From Rickettsiales bacterium (GTDB taxonomy: Bacteria; Pseudomonadota; Alphaproteobacteria; Methylaequorales; Methylaequoraceae): a DNA stretch of 5,837 nucleotides. The notes under the pieces are model-generated. The model saw only the letters and a list, made by a program, of their open reading frames with translations. It had not been told where the DNA came from and made no database searches. The position numbers and the translations under genes are program-made. The stretch covers positions 10,157-15,993 of the forward strand of contig PALK01000046.1 of assembly GCA_002710765.1 (NCBI GenBank), read 5' to 3'. Positions 1 through 5,837 of this stretch are shown here, one piece after another. The first letter of the stretch is position 1. The number at the start of each line of letters is the position of its first letter.

Positions 1-1
1 G

Positions 2-754
2 GCTATGGCACTTGGAACCCAAACTATAAATCCTGTACATATGTTAGTGGGGCCAGGAAATGCATTTGTTGCTGAGGCAAAGCGGCAGCTATTTGGTAGA
101 GTGGGCATAGACCTATTCGCTGGTCCAACTGAAACCATGCTAATTGCTGATGATACGGTAGATGCTGAATTATGCGCCACTGATCTGTTAGGTCAAGCTG
201 AACATGGATATAATTCTCCTGCCTGCTTAATTACAAATTCTGAGGTGTTAGCAACAGAAACTCTTAAGCAGATTGATAGAATACTTAAAATTTTACCTAC
301 TGCAGAAACTGCGCGAGCAAGTTGGGAAGATTATGGTGACGTTATTCTTTGTGAAAATCATGATGTGATGCTCAGTGTTGCGAACGAGATGGCTTATGAG
401 CATGTGCAGGTAATGACAGATAGAGATCAATGGTATCTTGATAATATGCGCTCTTATGGTGCGCTGTTCCTTGGGCCACGAACAAATGTAGCCAACGGAG
501 ATAAAATAATTGGTACTAATCATACCCTACCAACAAAAAAAGCTGGCCGCTACACTGGAGGTCTTTGGGTTGGAAAGTTTTTAAAAACTCACAGTTATCA
601 AAGGATTGATACTGATTCTGCTGCTTCTAGAATAGGTGAGTATGGCTCACGGCTAAGCATGCTGGAAGGTTTCGTCGGTCATGCTGAGCAATGTAACTTA
701 CGGGTGCGCCGCTATGGTGGAAAGAATGTTCCTTACGGAGATGCTGCAGAATGA
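2..754 (+). CDS. Histidinol-dehydrogenase-family enzyme, HpsN-like (5' truncated by window)
   Basis: This is the C-terminal part of a zinc- and NAD-dependent dehydrogenase that would oxidise an alcohol through an aldehyde to an acid in the cytoplasm. The frame is open to the left edge, so the ATG at 5 is an internal Met. Family members have about 430 residues, so roughly 180 are missing. Counting from that Met, the protein shows VGPGNAFV at 15-22, IDLFAGPTE at 35-43, QAEH at 64-67 (zinc ligands Q64 and H67), the catalytic pair E132-H133 in YEHVQV, D166 and GTNH with H173, and H226 near the end; all known HisD zinc-ligand and catalytic positions are filled. The stretch [16 protein letters not shown] (184-199) resembles sulfopropanediol 3-dehydrogenase (HpsN) homologues rather than biosynthetic HisD. 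No other his genes are present. The stop overlaps the next start as ATGA, so translation is probably coupled. The family call is firm; the substrate is inferred. Confidence 0.9.
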   Translation, partial: AMALGTQTINPVHMLVGPGNAFVAEAKRQLFGRVGIDLFAGPTETMLIADDTVDAELCATDLLGQAEHGYNSPACLITNSEVLATETLKQIDRILKILPTAETARASWEDYGDVILCENHDVMLSVANEMAYEHVQVMTDRDQWYLDNMRSYGALFLGPRTNVANGDKIIGTNHTLPTKKAGRYTGGLWVGKFLKTHSYQRIDTDSAASRIGEYGSRLSMLEGFVGHAEQCNLRVRRYGGKNVPYGDAAE

Positions 755-1818
755 GTGCTGATACAGCTGATGTTACCCTGAAGACCCTTTTTGAGCCATT
801 AAGGGGGTCTATGGCAAATTTTTCAGAGGTAAAGGTAAGAGGGTATTTTGATCAATTATTTTCCAATGAGGTCAGAATAAGAATGTGTCATCCCTTTGGA
901 GATTTTACAGACTCTGAGGATTTTTATACATCGGTATATAAACAGCTCTTCAGTGCTTTACCAGATTTGGAGCGGCGTGATTTGATAATTTTGGCTGGTA
1001 CAACTTCCGAGGGGCAAAGTTGGATCGGGACTATGGGCAATTATATGGGGACGTTTTTAAAGTCATTCCTAAACATACCTCCAACAGGCCACTTAGCTCA
1101 CATGCGGTATCATGAATTTTTTCGATTTGAGAATGGAAAAATAGTAGAAATACAGGCAATATGGGATATACCAGAACTAATGATGCAGGCTCGAGCGTGG
1201 CCGATGGCCCCTCAATTAGGCGCCTATTTGTGTACTCCTGGACCTATTATGGGTGATGGTTTAAGTGTAACAGGGAGTGGTAAGGACAGTATAGAGACGA
1301 TAAAAAAGATGTTATCTGATTTATGCAGGTATCCAGCTAATCCTGATCCGAAGATAATGAAATTAAAAAAGTATTGGCACCCAAGATTTAATTGGTATGG
1401 GCCGGCTGGTATTGGAACAGGCCGGGGTATATCAGGGTTTCGTCATTGGCATCAAATTCCTTTTTTAAATGGAATGCCTGACCGAATGGTAGATAAGAAT
1501 TCTGATATAAACTCTAAATGGGAGGCTGAAACACACTGGATTGGTCAGGGTCAATATGTCTGTGAAACAGGCTGGCCAAATATGCGTATGGCTTTGACCC
1601 ATGATGGTTGGATGGGTATAGCGCCTGTTAAAAAAGAGGTCTATTTGCGTAGCCTCGATTTTTGGAAATTAGAAAAAGGTCTTATAAGGGAAAATTGGGT
1701 TTTAGTTGATCTTTTGGATCTTTATAAACAAATTGGGGTGAACGTATTTGCAAGAATGCATGAGTTTAATAAAGCACGACCGAGTTGCCCAATTGAAATT
1801 GATGAAGGCTTAATATGA
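751..1818 (+). CDS. Double SnoaL/NTF2-like domain protein (ester cyclase-like), copy A
   Basis: A 355-residue protein made of two SnoaL-like (NTF2 fold) domains. This fold is found in polyketide cyclases, dehydratases, isomerases and many uncharacterised 'predicted ester cyclases', so the reaction cannot be named. Domain 1 spans about residues 15-150 and carries PPTG (110-113), followed by the strand pair [14 protein letters not shown] and then W138-D139, a common acidic position in the family. Domain 2 spans about 180-335. It repeats the layout ([14 protein letters not shown] at 303-316, D320), but PPTG has become APVK (291-294). There is no signal peptide or membrane segment, so it is probably cytoplasmic. 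The start at 751 overlaps the upstream stop (ATGA) and has GGAG at 737-740, ten bases upstream. The protein lies between two dehydrogenases, which suggests it acts on an oxidised intermediate. The fold is fairly certain, the function unknown. Confidence 0.8.
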   Translation: MSADTADVTLKTLFEPLRGSMANFSEVKVRGYFDQLFSNEVRIRMCHPFGDFTDSEDFYTSVYKQLFSALPDLERRDLIILAGTTSEGQSWIGTMGNYMGTFLKSFLNIPPTGHLAHMRYHEFFRFENGKIVEIQAIWDIPELMMQARAWPMAPQLGAYLCTPGPIMGDGLSVTGSGKDSIETIKKMLSDLCRYPANPDPKIMKLKKYWHPRFNWYGPAGIGTGRGISGFRHWHQIPFLNGMPDRMVDKNSDINSKWEAETHWIGQGQYVCETGWPNMRMALTHDGWMGIAPVKKEVYLRSLDFWKLEKGLIRENWVLVDLLDLYKQIGVNVFARMHEFNKARPSCPIEIDEGLI

Positions 1819-2579
1819 CATTACCTAAGACACCATCCTTTTCACTCAAGGGGAAAAAAGCATTAGTTGTTGGTGCATCATCAGGCATTGGTTCAGCCTG
1901 TGCTGTCGCTCTTGCTGAGCATGGGGCAAGTGTGACTTTGGCAGCAAGGCGTAAAGATCGATTAATAAGATTAGCCGATAAAATGAGTAAAAAAAACTGG
2001 GACACCAACATTTTGGAAATGAATATAGCCAATGTGGAGGAAACCAGTCGTTTAATTTCTGGTTGTGAGCAATTTGATATACTAGTTAATTCTGCAGGGT
2101 TAGCTAGGCATTCAAAATCATTGGATACTTCAGTGGAAGATTTTGACAAAGTGATGAATATTAATCTGAAAGGAGCTTACTTTTTAACGCAGGCAGTAGC
2201 TAAAAAACTGTTCAGTATGGGGAAAACAGGCTCTTTGATCAATATTTCTTCCCAAATGGGGCTTGTTGGAGGGCAAGAAAGAGCAGTTTATTGCTCCTCA
2301 AAACATGCAGTAGAAGGCTTTACTAAGGCTATGGCAATTGAATATGGTCCTGCAAATATAAGGATCAATACTATTTGCCCAACCTTCATACTCACTGATA
2401 TGACTAAGGCTACTTTTGATGATCCAGAAAAAAGAGCTTGGGTTGAAAGTAAAATCAAACTAGGTCGAGTAGGTGCTGTACAAGATATTATGGGAGCTGT
2501 AGTTTACTTGGCTTCGGACGCCTCTTCTCTTGTTACTGGTTCAGCTTTACTTATTGATGGGGGATGGACTGCTGGATGA
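1815..2579 (+). CDS. Short-chain dehydrogenase/reductase (SDR)
   Basis: A classical SDR of 254 residues, the usual length for the family, which oxidises or reduces an alcohol/ketone with NAD(P). The Rossmann cofactor motif is GASSGIG at 20-26. NSAG at 92-95 replaces the usual NNAG. The likely catalytic residues are N117, S146, Y159 and K163 (YCSSK). The usual PG after the active site is PT (189-190), and LLIDGGW near the C-terminus is typical of the family. After strand 2 the sequence reads AARRKDR with no acidic residue, which favours NADP(H), though this is inference. The overall look is of the gluconate 5-dehydrogenase/3-oxoacyl-ACP-reductase-like group; fatty acid synthesis is unlikely in this context. 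The start shares ATGA with the upstream stop and is preceded by GAAGG at 1804-1808. It probably works in series with the HisD-like enzyme on the same carbon skeleton. The substrate is not determined. Confidence 0.92.
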   Translation: MTLPKTPSFSLKGKKALVVGASSGIGSACAVALAEHGASVTLAARRKDRLIRLADKMSKKNWDTNILEMNIANVEETSRLISGCEQFDILVNSAGLARHSKSLDTSVEDFDKVMNINLKGAYFLTQAVAKKLFSMGKTGSLINISSQMGLVGGQERAVYCSSKHAVEGFTKAMAIEYGPANIRINTICPTFILTDMTKATFDDPEKRAWVESKIKLGRVGAVQDIMGAVVYLASDASSLVTGSALLIDGGWTAG

Positions 2580-3592
2580 GTAGTAACAAAATAACATCGG
2601 CACAGGTTGCAAAACGGGCGGGAGTATCCCAATCAGCTGTCAGCCGTGTATTTACACCTGGAGCCTCTGCGTCAGAAAATACGATTACTAAAGTTAAAAA
2701 GGCTGCTAATGATCTCGGCTACCGTCCAAATATTCTAGCTCGAGCAATGGTATCTGGTAAAAGCCATATTATCGGAGTTGTCGTCGCTTATCTTGAAAAC
2801 CAATTTTATCCGGAGGCATTAGAGAGGCTTTCTAATGCATTACAAGTTAAGGGATATCACGTTTTGATTTTTATGGCTGGAAAAAATATGGAAAGTATAG
2901 ATAGCGTAGTAGACGAAATCTTGGACTATCAGGTTGATGGTATTATTGCAGCTTCAGTTTCTATGTCCTCAAACTTAACTGATAGGTGCAAAAATGCTGG
3001 GGTTCCCATGGTGCTTTTTAACAGATACCAGGATATACCTGGAATGTCTGCTGTAACCTCTGATAACATCGCTGGAGGGCGTAAAGTGGCTGAATTTCTA
3101 ATTGCAGCAGAACATAGTAAAATTGGTTATATTTCTGGCTGGGAAAAGGCATCAACTCAGCGCGATCGGGAAGCTGGTTTCATATCTAAATTGGCTAGAC
3201 ATGGACTTGGGCTACACAACCGGAAGGTTGGAAACTTTGTAATGGAAGAAGCTAGAGAGGCCACAAGACAAATGTTTACTCTGGATCCACCAGACTCAGT
3301 CTTTGTAGCTAACGATCATATGGCATTTGCAGTAATGGATACACTGCGGTTTGAACTTGGTTTTGAAATTCCAAAAGATGTTTCCATCGTGGGCTATGAT
3401 GATGTTCCAGCATCTGCGTGGCCAGCCTATAACCTAACTACGGTTCAGCAACCGGTTCAGCTAATGGTTAAAGAAACGGTAGAAATTTTGATTAACAAAA
3501 TTGAGGACTCTGAATGTGAACCTAAAAGAGTAAAAATTGATGGTTCACTAGTTATAAGAGGGTCAGCACGTTTACCAAAGGAATGGAAATAA
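2576..3592 (+). CDS. LacI/GalR-family transcriptional regulator
   Basis: A 338-residue DNA-binding regulator with the standard LacI layout. The helix-turn-helix lies at residues 6-25 (ITSAQVAKRAGVSQSAVSRV), followed by LGYRPNILARAM, the hinge region at about 48-58. A periplasmic-binding-protein-like sensor domain runs from about 65 to 333. Typical sensor landmarks are SDNIAGG (162-168), QRDREAGF (195-202), FVANDHMA (243-250), DVSIVGYDD (268-276) and LTTVQQP (287-293). The hinge residue usually Leu in this family appears to be Met58. An in-frame ATG lies at 2564, but the start at 2576 is preferred because it gives the ATGA overlap with the SDR stop seen elsewhere in this cluster and places the HTH close to the N-terminus as is usual. 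It probably represses this operon and is released by the substrate or an intermediate; its operator would lie upstream of the window. Confidence 0.93.
   Translation: MSSNKITSAQVAKRAGVSQSAVSRVFTPGASASENTITKVKKAANDLGYRPNILARAMVSGKSHIIGVVVAYLENQFYPEALERLSNALQVKGYHVLIFMAGKNMESIDSVVDEILDYQVDGIIAASVSMSSNLTDRCKNAGVPMVLFNRYQDIPGMSAVTSDNIAGGRKVAEFLIAAEHSKIGYISGWEKASTQRDREAGFISKLARHGLGLHNRKVGNFVMEEAREATRQMFTLDPPDSVFVANDHMAFAVMDTLRFELGFEIPKDVSIVGYDDVPASAWPAYNLTTVQQPVQLMVKETVEILINKIEDSECEPKRVKIDGSLVIRGSARLPKEWK
3577..3582 (+). promoter_or_regulatory. Ribosome binding site that decides the start at 3592
   Basis: AAAGGA sits nine bases before ATG 3592 but directly touches ATG 3583. Normal spacing therefore favours 3592, which also gives a one-base overlap with the stop of the LacI-type gene. 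Confidence 0.6.
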
Positions 3593-4569
3593 TGAGGGGT
3601 TTTTCAAAAAAATGGATGGATCTACCAGACTATATTCTGGGAATAACCCAGGAGATATGGGAAAATAGAGGGATAGCGACCCTTAATCATTACTATGCCA
3701 AAGATATTCCAATGAGATTTCCTGAAGGCATTTCGATTGGAAATCAAAAAACAATAAACGGTACTTTGGCTACGTTGGCGGAATTTCCAGATAGAGAGCT
3801 CACGGGTGAAGATGTTATTTGGTCCGGTAACGATACGGACGGATTTTTATCTTCTCACCGACTTCTAACTATGGGAACCCATGCAGGCCATGGTTATTTT
3901 GGGCCACCAACTGGAAAACGGTTTGTTATTCGAGCTATTGCTGATTGTGCAGCTATAAATGGCCAAATTAATGATGAATGGCTTATTCGAGATACTGCAG
4001 GCATTGTTAGTCAGTTGGGGATGAACCCAAAAGAATTTGCCTACGATTTAATAAAAAGAGAGGGTGGTCCGGAAAAATGTGTCCAACCGCTATGTCCAGA
4101 AAACAATATTGAAGGACCCTACAAAGGCAAAGGAAATGATAATCAGTGGGGAGAGAAATTATCTGAGATCCTTACGCTAATGATGACAAAAGACTTTGCT
4201 GTTATTCGCAAAGAGTACGATCGAGCAGTCCAAACAGAGCATCCTTGCTCTACCACAGTACATTCATGGTCTGATACTGAGGCACTTTGGATGGGACTGA
4301 GGGCATCTTTTCCTAGTGCTGAATTTAAAATTGAACACCAGATAGGTCGGGAAGACCCCATGTTATCTCCAAGAGCCGCTATTAGGTGGAGCTTATTTGG
4401 AAAACATGATGGTTGGGGTATTTTTGGTCAACCTAGTGGGGCTAAAATCTATGTCATGGGGTTTACTCATGCTGAATTCGGCCCCTTTGGATTACGCAGA
4501 GAGTTTACTCTTTTTGACCATGTTTCGATTTGGAAGCAAATTTTTATTCAAACTGGAACTTATAATTAG
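3592..4569 (+). CDS. Double SnoaL/NTF2-like domain protein, copy B
   Basis: A 325-residue protein with two SnoaL-like domains, clearly different in sequence from the one at 751-1818. Domain 1 (about 12-145) has GPPTGKR at 104-110, then ADCAAINGQINDEW and D134 in the final helix region. Domain 2 (about 185-318) repeats this as GQPSGAK (279-285) and ends REFTLFDHVSIWKQI with D309. No signal peptide or membrane helix is visible. Members of this fold act as cyclases, isomerases or dehydratases, or simply bind ligands; no reaction can be assigned. Two starts are possible. ATG 3583 would directly abut the AAAGGA motif and overlap the regulator by ten bases. ATG 3592 has that motif nine bases upstream and forms TAATG with the regulator stop, so 3592 is chosen. 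Its position beside the regulator and cupin suggests a role in the same pathway. Confidence 0.78.
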   Translation: MRGFSKKWMDLPDYILGITQEIWENRGIATLNHYYAKDIPMRFPEGISIGNQKTINGTLATLAEFPDRELTGEDVIWSGNDTDGFLSSHRLLTMGTHAGHGYFGPPTGKRFVIRAIADCAAINGQINDEWLIRDTAGIVSQLGMNPKEFAYDLIKREGGPEKCVQPLCPENNIEGPYKGKGNDNQWGEKLSEILTLMMTKDFAVIRKEYDRAVQTEHPCSTTVHSWSDTEALWMGLRASFPSAEFKIEHQIGREDPMLSPRAAIRWSLFGKHDGWGIFGQPSGAKIYVMGFTHAEFGPFGLRREFTLFDHVSIWKQIFIQTGTYN

Positions 4570-4580
4570 TTAAATTCATT

Positions 4581-4587
4581 GGAGAGG
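4581..4587 (+). promoter_or_regulatory. Strong ribosome binding site for the bicupin gene
   Basis: GGAGAGG lies seven bases before ATG 4595, in the only true intergenic gap of the window (4570-4594, 25 bases). It is the best Shine-Dalgarno match seen here, as expected for the one gene that does not rely on a stop-start overlap. The gap holds no hairpin terminator. Confidence 0.75.
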
Positions 4588-4594
4588 AAAAATT

Positions 4595-5566
4595 ATGAAC
4601 CAGACGAATATGGAAAATAGAATCGTTCGTTATGGAGACCTTGAGCCCTGCAGAACGGCTTTTATCGATGCCCATACACCAGGATCAAACCAAAAGGAAA
4701 ATTTTACAATAATTGGAGGTGGCGTGTCCGAAAGCCCCGATCAGTTTGTCCATATATCAGATCAAATTGGTTTTAATATTGGAGCTGCGGGGCAACCACC
4801 AAGGTGCCGAAATAGTTTACATTCTCACCGAACGGCTGAGGTTTTCTTCGTTTTAAAGGGACGGTGGCGATTTTTCTGGGGTAGATGGGGAGATGCTGGA
4901 GAAGTAACACTCGAGGAAGGTGATATTTTTAATATTCCCACTGGAATTTTTCGAGGGTTTGAAAATATAGGGTCTGATTACGGGATGTTGATGGCTATTC
5001 TTGGTGGAAATGATGCAGGTGGGGGCGTATTATGGGCACCACAAGTAATTCAAGATGCAGCAGAGCATGGTCTTGTACTAGCCGAAACTGGTCGGTTGTA
5101 TGATAAAAAGAAAGGGGAGGTTATGCCTGAGGGTACAAAAGTTATGCCAGTTTTAACGGAAAAAGAATTAACCAATTTTCCTGAACTTTCTACGAGCAAA
5201 GTAGTGCCAAACCATGTAGCACGCTATTGGGATTTAATAGCGCTTTCTGATCGGCAACCTGTTAAGGTTATTGGTGAAGAAGGGTGCCTTTTTGACCGTC
5301 CTGGATTTGAAGTTGATTTCTTATCGCGTAACTCGATAACTAGTGATCCCTACGTAACGAATAGGCATGAGGTATTAATGCCAATTCGCGGTCATTGGAA
5401 ATTTAAATGGGAAAATGGCGAAACAATTATAAATCCGGGTGATACTGTAGCAGTGCCTCCCAGTATTGAAAGAACTATTTACCCTTCGATGACAGGCGAG
5501 GTAGCTCTCTATAGAATACGCAATACGGATGATAAGGCAGGAGCAACCCAAATGAGAGATAAATGA
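4595..5566 (+). CDS. Two-domain cupin (bicupin) protein
   Basis: A 323-residue protein with two cupin beta-barrels, probably cytoplasmic. Cupin 1 (about 60-135) has a full motif 1: H76-x-H78-x3-E82-x6-G89, the usual metal-binding set. Its motif 2 is G109-x5-P115-x-G117-x2-R120-x3-N124, with Arg where the fourth metal ligand is normally His. Cupin 2 (about 235-310) keeps the scaffold (E259, G266, G282, P288) but has Tyr253 and Thr255 instead of the two motif 1 histidines and Arg293 in motif 2, so it probably binds no metal. Bicupins include dioxygenases (gentisate-type), oxalate decarboxylases, isomerases and sugar-binding proteins, so the reaction is not assigned; a three-ligand metal site in the N-terminal half is the likely active site. 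It starts 25 bases after copy B of the SnoaL proteins with its own strong ribosome site, and its stop overlaps the hydrolase start (ATGA). Confidence 0.85.
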   Translation: MNQTNMENRIVRYGDLEPCRTAFIDAHTPGSNQKENFTIIGGGVSESPDQFVHISDQIGFNIGAAGQPPRCRNSLHSHRTAEVFFVLKGRWRFFWGRWGDAGEVTLEEGDIFNIPTGIFRGFENIGSDYGMLMAILGGNDAGGGVLWAPQVIQDAAEHGLVLAETGRLYDKKKGEVMPEGTKVMPVLTEKELTNFPELSTSKVVPNHVARYWDLIALSDRQPVKVIGEEGCLFDRPGFEVDFLSRNSITSDPYVTNRHEVLMPIRGHWKFKWENGETIINPGDTVAVPPSIERTIYPSMTGEVALYRIRNTDDKAGATQMRDK

Positions 5567-5837
5567 GTGAGCCTTTAGTTTTTCTTCCTGGGATGATGTG
5601 CGATTCAAGATTATTTGAACCACAAATAGTGGAGTTTTCTAAAGAACGGATGGTCTGCGTGGCACCGGCAACGGGTTTCGATAGTATAAAAGGTATTGCA
5701 TCAGAAATTTTAGAAAAAACTCCCCCACAGTTCATCCTTGCGGGCTTGTCAATGGGGGGCATTATTGCAATGGAAATGGTACGACAGGCCCCGAGTAGGA
5801 TCACTAAGTTAATTCTAATGGATACAAATTATAAAGC
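5563..5837 (+). CDS. Alpha/beta hydrolase, N-terminal part (3' truncated by window)
   Basis: The first 91 codons of an alpha/beta-fold hydrolase that runs off the right edge. The protein opens with PLVFLPGMMCDSRLF (4-18), where LPGMMCD occupies the oxyanion-loop position of the usual HG motif. The nucleophile elbow is GLSMGG at 61-66, making Ser63 the catalytic serine, followed by PSRITKLILMDT (77-88), the usual next strand. The acid and histidine of the triad lie beyond the window. The family usually has about 230-280 residues. The start at 5563 forms ATGA with the bicupin stop. The nearest purine-rich stretch, GAGAGA at 5554-5559, is close to the start, so translation probably depends on the upstream gene. 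Likely substrates are an ester, lactone or a C-C bond of a diketone formed by the upstream enzymes; this is inference. Confidence 0.88.
   Translation, partial: MSEPLVFLPGMMCDSRLFEPQIVEFSKERMVCVAPATGFDSIKGIASEILEKTPPQFILAGLSMGGIIAMEMVRQAPSRITKLILMDTNYK

Noticed and set aside
5..7. ATG at 5 as the true start of the HisD-like gene
   Set aside because: The frame is open to the left edge (GCT before it) and the protein begins in the middle of the HisD fold, just before the GPGN motif; about 180 residues are missing upstream.
293..523. Minus-strand open frame of 76 codons
   Set aside because: It is antisense to the catalytic region of the HisD-like gene (YEH and GTNH motifs) and has no motif of its own.
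2..754. Histidine biosynthesis operon
   Set aside because: No other his gene follows; the neighbours are SnoaL, SDR, LacI, cupin and hydrolase genes, which points to catabolism.
1766..2149. Minus-strand open frame of 127 codons
   Set aside because: It lies opposite the SDR and the end of the SnoaL gene, both with strong family motifs; its translation shows no recognisable domain.
4143..4361. Minus-strand open frame of 72 codons
   Set aside because: It lies opposite domain 2 of SnoaL copy B and has no recognisable domain or ribosome site.
4570..4594. Rho-independent terminator or LacI operator in the intergenic gap
   Set aside because: The gap is only 25 bases, has no GC-rich hairpin or T-run, and no palindrome of LacI-operator type.
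4595..5566. DMSP lyase (DddL/Q/W/K type) as the identity of the cupin protein
   Set aside because: Those enzymes are single-cupin proteins, mostly much shorter; this one is a 323-residue bicupin with Arg at the last motif 2 ligand.
5475..5804. Minus-strand open frame of 109 codons
   Set aside because: It is antisense to the end of the bicupin and to the alpha/beta hydrolase, whose LPGMMCD and GLSMGG motifs show the plus strand is coding.

Overview
The window is a 5.8 kb piece of one tightly packed, plus-strand bacterial gene cluster. Seven protein genes follow one another with almost no non-coding DNA, and the first and last are cut by the window edges. No RNA gene, mobile element, CRISPR array, long repeat or clear terminator is visible. 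By eye the DNA is AT-rich (about 40% GC on sampled lines). The gene families and the four-base ATGA overlaps suggest a streamlined, probably marine proteobacterium, perhaps an alphaproteobacterium (Rhodobacterales- or SAR116-like). That taxonomy is inference only.

Layout: (1) 2-754, C-terminal part of a histidinol-dehydrogenase-family enzyme, most like the catabolic sulfopropanediol dehydrogenase (HpsN) branch rather than biosynthetic HisD; (2) 751-1818, a protein with two SnoaL/NTF2-like domains; (3) 1815-2579, a short-chain dehydrogenase/reductase; (4) 2576-3592, a LacI/GalR-type repressor; (5) 3592-4569, a second, divergent double SnoaL-like protein; (6) 4595-5566, a two-domain cupin protein; (7) 5563-5837, the N-terminal part of an alpha/beta hydrolase. 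Genes 1/2, 2/3, 3/4 and 6/7 overlap by ATGA, gene 4/5 by TAATG, and only 5/6 are separated, by 25 bases.

Taken together this looks like a regulated catabolic operon for a small organic substrate. Two dehydrogenases could oxidise alcohol groups. The SnoaL-like and cupin proteins could isomerise, cyclise, hydrate or otherwise rearrange an intermediate. The alpha/beta hydrolase could cleave an ester, lactone or C-C bond, and the LacI protein probably senses the substrate or an intermediate. The substrate cannot be read from the sequence. A sulfonate or sugar-like polyol is a reasonable guess from the HisD-like and LacI families. The pairing of two different double-SnoaL proteins with a bicupin is the most unusual part and does not match a characterised pathway that I recognise.
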